Positions 59,199 to 64,000 of a stretch of DNA of 64,000 nucleotides are shown here, one piece after another. The stretch is from a bacterium (GTDB lineage Bacteria; Pseudomonadota; Gammaproteobacteria; Burkholderiales; Thiobacillaceae): assembly GCA_009772925.1 (NCBI GenBank), contig WOUQ01000005.1, positions 248,001 through 312,000 of the forward strand, read 5' to 3'. The position numbers and the translations under genes are program-made. The first letter of the stretch is position 1. Each line of letters starts with the position of its first letter. Under the pieces are notes generated by a model that saw only the letters and a program-made list of their open reading frames with translations, had not been told where the DNA came from and searched no databases.

Positions 59199-59504
59199 TC
59201 AGCCCTTGAGTTTGTCCAGCTCTTCGACGTTGATGGTGCGCATCGCACGGAACAGCACCACCAGGATGGCCAGACCGATGGCGGACTCCGCGGCCGCCAC
59301 GGTGAGGATGAAGAAGACGAACACCTGGCCGGCCGTGTCGTCCAGGTAGCGGGCGAAGGCGATGAAGTTGGTGTTCACCGCCAGCAGCATGAGTTCGATG
59401 GCCATCAGCAGGATGATGACGTTCTTCCGGTTGAGGAAGATGCCCACCACGCTGATGGCGAACAGGATGGAACCCAGGATCAGGTAATGGTTGAGGCCGA
59501 TCAT
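59199..59504 (-). CDS. nuoK: NADH-quinone oxidoreductase subunit K
   Basis: The 101-aa protein has three membrane helices with the buried glutamates in [15 protein letters not shown] and [14 protein letters not shown]. It links the quinone module to the pumps. It overlaps the nuoJ stop by four bases. Confidence 0.98.
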   Translation of the reverse strand: MIGLNHYLILGSILFAISVVGIFLNRKNVIILLMAIELMLLAVNTNFIAFARYLDDTAGQVFVFFILTVAAAESAIGLAILVVLFRAMRTINVEELDKLKG

Positions 59505-60121
59505 TCGTCATCCTCGGTTTTCGCGGGCCCGGGCTTCACCGGCTTGAGGTTCACCATGCGGATGCGGTCCGCGCGCTTAACCTTGACCTGATCCGCCACG
59601 TTGAGCTGCTTGGTGTCGCCGCGCTTGCGGTGGGTCAGGGCGATGGCCGCGACCATGGCCACCAGCAACAGTACCGCGGCCAGTTCGAAGGGGTAGACGT
59701 AATCGGTGTAGAGCAGCATGCCCAGTTCGCGGATGTTGCTGTAATCGGCGTCGCGCGGCGTCGGCTCGGCCAGGCCGAAGTCCTTGCCGCCCAGCACCAT
59801 GAACATTTCCACCACCATCAGGCCGGCCACCAGCAGGCCCGCCGGCAGGTAGCTCCAGAAGCCGCGGCGCATCTCCTCCAGGTTGATGTCGAGCATCATC
59901 ACCACGAACAGGAACAGCACCATGACCGCGCCGATGTAGACCAGCACCAGGGTGATGGCGAGGAACTCGGCCTCCAGCAGCAGCCACAGGCCGGCGCCGG
60001 TGAAAAAGGCCAGCACCAGCGCCAGGGCGGCGTGCACCGGGTTGCGCGCGGTGATCACGCGCAGCGCCGCCAGGATCAGGATGGCGGAGAGGAAGTAGAA
60101 AACGAAGGTCTTGAATTCCAT
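59501..60121 (-). CDS. nuoJ: NADH-quinone oxidoreductase subunit J
   Basis: The 206-aa protein has five membrane helices, including [25 protein letters not shown] with the pi-bulge region of TM3, and a basic cytoplasmic tail. It is part of the complex I membrane arm. It is the first nuo gene after the inserted hicAB, 13 bp downstream of hicB. Confidence 0.97.
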   Translation of the reverse strand: MEFKTFVFYFLSAILILAALRVITARNPVHAALALVLAFFTGAGLWLLLEAEFLAITLVLVYIGAVMVLFLFVVMMLDINLEEMRRGFWSYLPAGLLVAGLMVVEMFMVLGGKDFGLAEPTPRDADYSNIRELGMLLYTDYVYPFELAAVLLLVAMVAAIALTHRKRGDTKQLNVADQVKVKRADRIRMVNLKPVKPGPAKTEDDE

Positions 60122-60134
60122 GCTCGACGGGGCC

Positions 60135-60347
60135 TCAGGCGGCCACCTCCATATACTCGACCAGGCTGGCCGGGGGAGGAATGCTCAGGCCGTCCTCTTT
60201 CATGCCGGTCAGGTGCAGGCCGATGGCTTCCTGGATCAAGGTCTCCACCTCGCCCAGCCCGCTTCCGGCGGCCACACAGCCTGGCAGGTCCGGCACATAG
60301 GCGGAATACCCGGTACTGGTGCGCTCGATGACGACGGCGTATCGCAT
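60135..60347 (-). CDS. hicB: HicB-family antitoxin
   Basis: The 70-aa protein has the HicB partial RNase H-like fold: MRYAVVIERTSTGYSAYVPDLPGCVAAGSGLGEVETLIQEAIGLHLTGMKEDG. No C-terminal DNA-binding domain is present, so self-repression is doubtful. AAGG precedes the ATG. It starts 3 bases after the hicA stop and neutralises HicA. Confidence 0.92.
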   Translation of the reverse strand: MRYAVVIERTSTGYSAYVPDLPGCVAAGSGLGEVETLIQEAIGLHLTGMKEDGLSIPPPASLVEYMEVAA

Positions 60348-60350
60348 GAT

Positions 60351-60545
60351 TTACCTTTTCAGTCCGGCCTGCTTGAGGATGCTGTTGAAGGTGCCCGGCG
60401 CCAGATCATCGCTTGGCTTGCCGGCCACGGTGACCCGGCCCGGTTTCTCCGGATGCCGGAACTGGCGATGGCTGCCCCGCATCGCCACCTGTTCCCAACC
60501 GTCCTTGCGCAACATATCCAGAATGTCCTGTATCTTGGCCGGCAT
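60351..60545 (-). CDS. hicA: HicA-family mRNA interferase toxin
   Basis: The 64-aa double-stranded-RNA-binding-like protein, MPAKIQDILDMLRKDGWEQVAMRGSHRQFRHPEKPGRVTVAGKPSDDLAPGTFNSILKQAGL, keeps the catalytic His in RGSHRQF. Its ATG is only 2 bases after the nuoI stop, so it has no room for its own promoter and should be transcribed with nuo. The ORF-track extension upstream is a shadow of nuoI. Confidence 0.92.
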   Translation of the reverse strand: MPAKIQDILDMLRKDGWEQVAMRGSHRQFRHPEKPGRVTVAGKPSDDLAPGTFNSILKQAGLKR

Positions 60546-60547
60546 CG

Positions 60548-61039
60548 TTACCGGTATTTCGCGTCTTCCGCCCGGTCGCGGGCGATCTGTTCTTCGTACT
60601 TGTCCCCTACCGCCAGCAGCATGTCCTTGGTGTAGTAGAGATCGCCGCGCTGCTCGCCGTGATACTCCAGGATGCGGGTCTCGACGATGGCGTCCACCGG
60701 GCAGGCTTCCTCGCAGAAGCCGCAGAAGATGCACTTGGTCAGGTCGATGTCGTACAGCGTGGTGCGACGGGTGCCGTCGGCGCGCTGTTCAGACTCGATC
60801 TTGATGGCCATGGCCGGGCACACCGCTTCGCACAGCTTGCAGGCGATGCAGCGCTCCTCGCCGTTGGCATAGCGGCGCTGCGCGTGCAGGCCGCGGAAAC
60901 GAGGCGACTGTGGCGTCTTCTCTTCCGGGAACTGCACGGTGATCTTGCGCGCGAACAGGAACTTGCCGGTCAGCGCCATGCCCTTCACCAGCTCGGTGAG
61001 CAGGAAGGTGTCGAAGAAGCGTTTGATCGCGGAAATCAT
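60548..61039 (-). CDS. nuoI: NADH-quinone oxidoreductase subunit I
   Basis: The 162-aa iron-sulfur subunit has two [4Fe-4S] motifs, [12 protein letters not shown] and [18 protein letters not shown], carrying clusters N6a and N6b. It feeds electrons to the quinone site. The ATG at 61039 ([14 protein letters not shown]) follows GAGGCGAGC. hicA, rather than nuoJ, follows immediately. Confidence 0.98.
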   Translation of the reverse strand: MISAIKRFFDTFLLTELVKGMALTGKFLFARKITVQFPEEKTPQSPRFRGLHAQRRYANGEERCIACKLCEAVCPAMAIKIESEQRADGTRRTTLYDIDLTKCIFCGFCEEACPVDAIVETRILEYHGEQRGDLYYTKDMLLAVGDKYEEQIARDRAEDAKYR

Positions 61040-61082
61040 GCTCGCCTCAACTTTGCGAAAGCCGCGTCGCGGCTTCACGACG

Positions 61083-61124
61083 CTCCCCTCGCCCGCGTGC
61101 GGGAGAGGGGCTGGGGGTGAGGGT
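61083..61124. repeat. Dispersed GC-rich intergenic repeat, copy 2
   Basis: CTCCCCTCGCCCGCGTGCGGGAGAGGGGCTGGGGGTGAGGGT sits in the nuoH-nuoI gap (61040-61171, which holds no gene) and matches the copy at 57101-57140 apart from the loop. Confidence 0.85.
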
Positions 61125-61171
61125 GACGGGCATGGACATCATCATCGGAAGTAGCTTCATGGCCGTGCCCG

Positions 61172-62200
61172 TCAGTGGAACAGGTAGCCGAAAGGCGTCT
61201 GCATGGCGGCGCCGACGACGACGATCCACACCAGCGTCACCGGGATGAACACCTTCCAGCCCAGGCGCATGATCTGGTCGTAGCGGTAGCGCGGGAAGGT
61301 GGCGCGGAACCAGAGGAAGAGGAACAGCACGAAGCCCATCTTCGCCGCGATCCAGATGAAGCCATCCGGCAGGAAGGGGAAGGGCGACAGCCAGCCGCCC
61401 AGGAACATGATGCTGGTGAGGCCGGCGATGAGGATCATGTTGGCGTATTCCGCCAGGAAGAACACGGCGAAGGCCATGCCGGAATATTCGACGTGGAAGC
61501 CGGCAACGATCTCCGACTCGCCTTCCGCGACGTCGAACGGCGCCCGGTTGGTCTCGGCCACACCGGAGATCAGGTAGACCATGAACAGCGGGAACAAGGG
61601 GATGAAGTACCAGTGCCAGAAGCCGCCCTCCTGGCCCTTGACGATGTCGATCAGATTCAGGCTCTGGGCGGCCATCAACACGCCGACCAGGGCGAAGCCC
61701 ATGGCGATCTCGTAGGAGACGATCTGCGCCGAGGAGCGCAGGGCGCCCAGGAATGCGTACTTGGAGTTGGAGGCCCAGCCGGCGATGACCACGCCGTACA
61801 CGCCCATCGAGGTGATCGCCATGATGTAGAGCAGGCCGGCGTCGATATTGGCCAGCACCAGCGTATCGGTGAAGGGAAACACGGCCCAGGCCGCCAGGGC
61901 GGGGGCGATGGCCAGCACCGGCCCGAGGAAGAACAGGCCCTTGTTGGCGCCGCTGGGAATGATGATTTCCTTGAACAGCAACTTCACCGCGTCGGCGATC
62001 GGCTGCAACAGGCCGATGGGACCGACCCGGTTGGGGCCGATGCGCACCTGCATGTAGCCGATGATCTTGCGCTCGGCATAGGTCAGGTAGGCCACGCACA
62101 GCATGAGGGGCAGCACCAGGACGAGGATTTTCACCAGAGTCCAGATGGGCAGCCAGGCAGGGCCCAGCAATTCGGCCACGGGAGCGAGCAGGGCATCCAT
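61172..62200 (-). CDS. nuoH: NADH-quinone oxidoreductase subunit H
   Basis: The 342-aa subunit has eight membrane helices and the conserved quinone-cavity segments [47 protein letters not shown] and [13 protein letters not shown]. The ATG at 62200 shares one base with the nuoG TGA (TGATG) and has GGAGAAG upstream. It forms the quinone-binding base of complex I. Confidence 0.98.
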   Translation of the reverse strand: MDALLAPVAELLGPAWLPIWTLVKILVLVLPLMLCVAYLTYAERKIIGYMQVRIGPNRVGPIGLLQPIADAVKLLFKEIIIPSGANKGLFFLGPVLAIAPALAAWAVFPFTDTLVLANIDAGLLYIMAITSMGVYGVVIAGWASNSKYAFLGALRSSAQIVSYEIAMGFALVGVLMAAQSLNLIDIVKGQEGGFWHWYFIPLFPLFMVYLISGVAETNRAPFDVAEGESEIVAGFHVEYSGMAFAVFFLAEYANMILIAGLTSIMFLGGWLSPFPFLPDGFIWIAAKMGFVLFLFLWFRATFPRYRYDQIMRLGWKVFIPVTLVWIVVVGAAMQTPFGYLFH

Positions 62201-64000
62201 CACATCTTCTCCAGTCGCGCGGCGTCGTAGCGCGGACCCAGTTTGGAGGACAGGGGATGCGAGCCGGCGACGCGCACGACACCGTCGGCCAGGCGGTCGT
62301 CACGACCCAGCTTCATCACCGACTCACCGCCTTCCTGGACGATGCGCACCGGCTGGCCCTCCACCAGGCCGAGGCGCTGGATGAGGTCGCCACGCGCCCA
62401 GCACAGCTTTGCGTGTTCGCTGTCGCGCGTCGCCTGCAGAGCGGGCGCGCGGCGCGCCAGCATGTCACCCTGGTAGATGGGAGTCTCGCCCAGGCGCTCC
62501 AGGCCGTCGACGGCAGCTTGCAGAAGCAACTCGCCGACCGGCGCACGGTTGTCCAGGCGGGCGCGCACGCTGGCCTCGCCGTCCGGCAGAGCCGCCTGGC
62601 GCACGGCCTCGGCGGTGTCGAACGCGAAGCCTTCCAGGCCCAGCAGGTTGCCCAGCACGCGCAGCACCTTCCAGGCGGGACGCGACTCGCCGGCGGGCTT
62701 CACGGCGGCGCGGAAATTCTGCACGCGGCCTTCCATGTTGACGAAGGCGCCGTCGGTCTCCGCGAAGGGCACCACCGGCAGGATGACCTGTGCATAGTGC
62801 TGGGCGGCGCCCTTGAAGGCCGACAGGGTGATCACCAGCTCGCTGGATTCCAGGGCACGGCGCATGGCGGCGACATCATGGGCGTCGAGATAGGGCTCGA
62901 TACCGAGCAGGACGTAGGCCTTGCGCGGCTGCGCGACCATGGCCGCGGCACCGAGTCCGCGCGGGCCGGGCAGGCAGCCCACGGCGGCGGCGCCCACCGC
63001 GTCGGCGCTGTCCACCAGCACACCCAGGGTGGCGCCGCTGGCCCCGGCGATGGCCTCTGCCAGGCGGTGCAGGTCGACCCTGTGCGGGTGCTGCCGGGCG
63101 ACGGCGCCGAGCAGCACCGCCTTGCGCTCGCCGGACAGCAGGCTGGCGGCGATGGCGCGGGCCTCGTCGGATACAGCGATGCCGGCGACGGCGGCGGCCA
63201 CCGAGCCGAGATCACGACCGGCCTCCGCCAGCGCCCGCGCGATCTCCGCCAACGCCCGTGCCAGGCCGGAAGGCCGGGTAATGAGCTTGTGCGTCACCTT
63301 GCACAGCAGGTCGTCGTCGACGGCGTGCACCACGTTGAGCTGGGCACCACGCTTCACCGCCTGGCGCAGGCGCTGGGCAATGAGCGGCTGTTCCTTGCGC
63401 AGGGTGGAGCCGATCAGCAGGACGCGGTCGAGGCCGTCGAGCTCGGCGACGGGCATGCCCAGCCAGGGCGCGCCAGGCAACGCCGAACAATCGGCCTGGT
63501 CGAGGCGGTGGTCGAGGTTCTCGCAACCGAGGCCCTGTGCCAGCTTGGCGAACAGATAGTGTTCCTCGACGGTCTGGTGCGGCGACGCCAGGAAACCGAT
63601 GGCCTCCGCGCCGTGCGTGTCACGGATCACCTTGAGGGCGCCGGCGGCCTGCGCCAGCGCCTTCTGCCAATCGACCTCGATCCAGCGGTCGCCCTCGCGC
63701 ACCATCGGCCGCGTCAGGCGATCCTCGGCGGTCAGGGCCTGGTAGGAGAAGCGGTCGCGGTCGGCCAGCCAGCATTCGTTGACGGCCTCGTTGTCCACCG
63801 GCGTCGCGCGCAGGACGCGGTTGTTCATGACGTGCAGAGCCAGATTGGCGCCCAGGCCGTCATGCGGGCTCACCGAGCGCCGGCGCGACAGTTCCCAGGG
63901 CCGCGCGCTGAAGCGGAACGGCTTGGAGGTGAGGGCGCCGACCGGGCAGAGGTCGATGACGTTGCCGGACAGTTCGTGGCTGACCTGGGTTTCCAGGAAG
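62200..64000 (-). CDS. nuoG: NADH-quinone oxidoreductase subunit G, N-terminus beyond right edge
   Basis: The frame is open to the window edge and gives about 600 C-terminal residues. At the edge it reads [37 protein letters not shown], the conserved cluster region of NuoG, followed by the molybdopterin-oxidoreductase-like domain. The ORF-track start at 63873 (GTG) is internal. Roughly 170-200 N-terminal residues lie outside. It is coupled to nuoH by TGATG. Confidence 0.97.
   Translation of the reverse strand, partial: FLETQVSHELSGNVIDLCPVGALTSKPFRFSARPWELSRRRSVSPHDGLGANLALHVMNNRVLRATPVDNEAVNECWLADRDRFSYQALTAEDRLTRPMVREGDRWIEVDWQKALAQAAGALKVIRDTHGAEAIGFLASPHQTVEEHYLFAKLAQGLGCENLDHRLDQADCSALPGAPWLGMPVAELDGLDRVLLIGSTLRKEQPLIAQRLRQAVKRGAQLNVVHAVDDDLLCKVTHKLITRPSGLARALAEIARALAEAGRDLGSVAAAVAGIAVSDEARAIAASLLSGERKAVLLGAVARQHPHRVDLHRLAEAIAGASGATLGVLVDSADAVGAAAVGCLPGPRGLGAAAMVAQPRKAYVLLGIEPYLDAHDVAAMRRALESSELVITLSAFKGAAQHYAQVILPVVPFAETDGAFVNMEGRVQNFRAAVKPAGESRPAWKVLRVLGNLLGLEGFAFDTAEAVRQAALPDGEASVRARLDNRAPVGELLLQAAVDGLERLGETPIYQGDMLARRAPALQATRDSEHAKLCWARGDLIQRLGLVEGQPVRIVQEGGESVMKLGRDDRLADGVVRVAGSHPLSSKLGPRYDAARLEKM

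Noticed and set aside
57242-59209. 655-aa plus-strand ORF rich in Gln, His and Glu
   Set aside because: It is the antisense shadow of nuoL.

Overview
The window is about 64 kb of GC-rich chromosome from what looks like a motile, respiratory, sulfur-oxidising betaproteobacterium. The evidence is a sat-aprBA locus (dissimilatory sulfur pathway, read here in the oxidative direction), a cbb3 oxidase, a complex I operon, and an argS/SPOR/dsbA neighbourhood with proteobacterial-type proteins. A Thiobacillus/Sulfuricella/Sulfuritalea-like organism would fit. This is inference from gene content, and no species can be assigned.

Layout. 1-3.7 kb (minus): sat, aprB and aprA (aprA runs off the left edge), with an unusual heptad-repeat hairpin between sat and aprB. 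3.9-6.5 kb: a lipoprotein, a SixA-type phosphatase and an EAL-HDOD protein. 6.5-11.6 kb (minus): a chemotaxis operon cheV-cheV-cheY-cheZ-cheA headed by a near-consensus sigma-28 promoter. 11.7-19.0 kb (plus): fleS-fleR-fliE-fliF-fliG-fliH-fliI; the set stops at fliI with no fliJ. 19.1-27.4 kb (minus): cbb3 oxidase biogenesis and structural genes ccoI, ccoS, ccoN, ccoO, ccoQ, ccoP, ccoG, ccoH and a DUF3149-type microprotein, with an FNR-type box overlapping the end of ccoS. 27.4-30 kb (minus): rsmA, pdxA and a Bax-inhibitor/YccA membrane protein. 30.1-31.7 kb (plus): lysC, tRNA-Ser and tRNA-Arg. 31.7-37.2 kb: a DOMON-like protein, a NamZ/DUF1343 protein, an HDOD protein and glnE. 37.3-44.9 kb (plus): acs, groES-groEL (sigma-32 promoter plus CIRCE), argS, a SPOR protein, dsbA and tRNA-Leu(UAA).

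A small genomic island (44,906-49,133) is integrated at the 3' part of tRNA-Leu and bounded by a perfect 57-bp duplication. It carries a tyrosine recombinase, a RHH antitoxin/RelE-ParE toxin pair with a translationally coupled third gene, a 35-aa microprotein downstream of an 18-bp perfect palindrome, a complete IS3-family element with a 3-bp target duplication, and about 0.5 kb of GC-rich, hairpin-rich DNA with no convincing gene. After it come a secreted protein of unknown function, a small membrane protein, a WYL regulator, a HIT hydrolase and a chemoreceptor with a predicted periplasmic c-type haem motif. From 54.1 kb to the right edge lies a complex I operon (minus: nuoG partial, H, I, J, K, L, M, N) with a hicA-hicB toxin-antitoxin pair embedded between nuoI and nuoJ.

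Together: sulfur oxidation (Apr/Sat) would feed electrons and ATP; complex I and the high-affinity cbb3 oxidase are respiratory endpoints likely controlled by oxygen; the flagellar and chemotaxis genes plus a haem-binding chemoreceptor suggest taxis along redox gradients. The most unusual items are hicAB inside the nuo operon, CheZ with N-terminal duplicates of a motif resembling its own C-terminal CheY-binding tail, the sat/apr heptad hairpin, and the unexplained structured DNA in the island.
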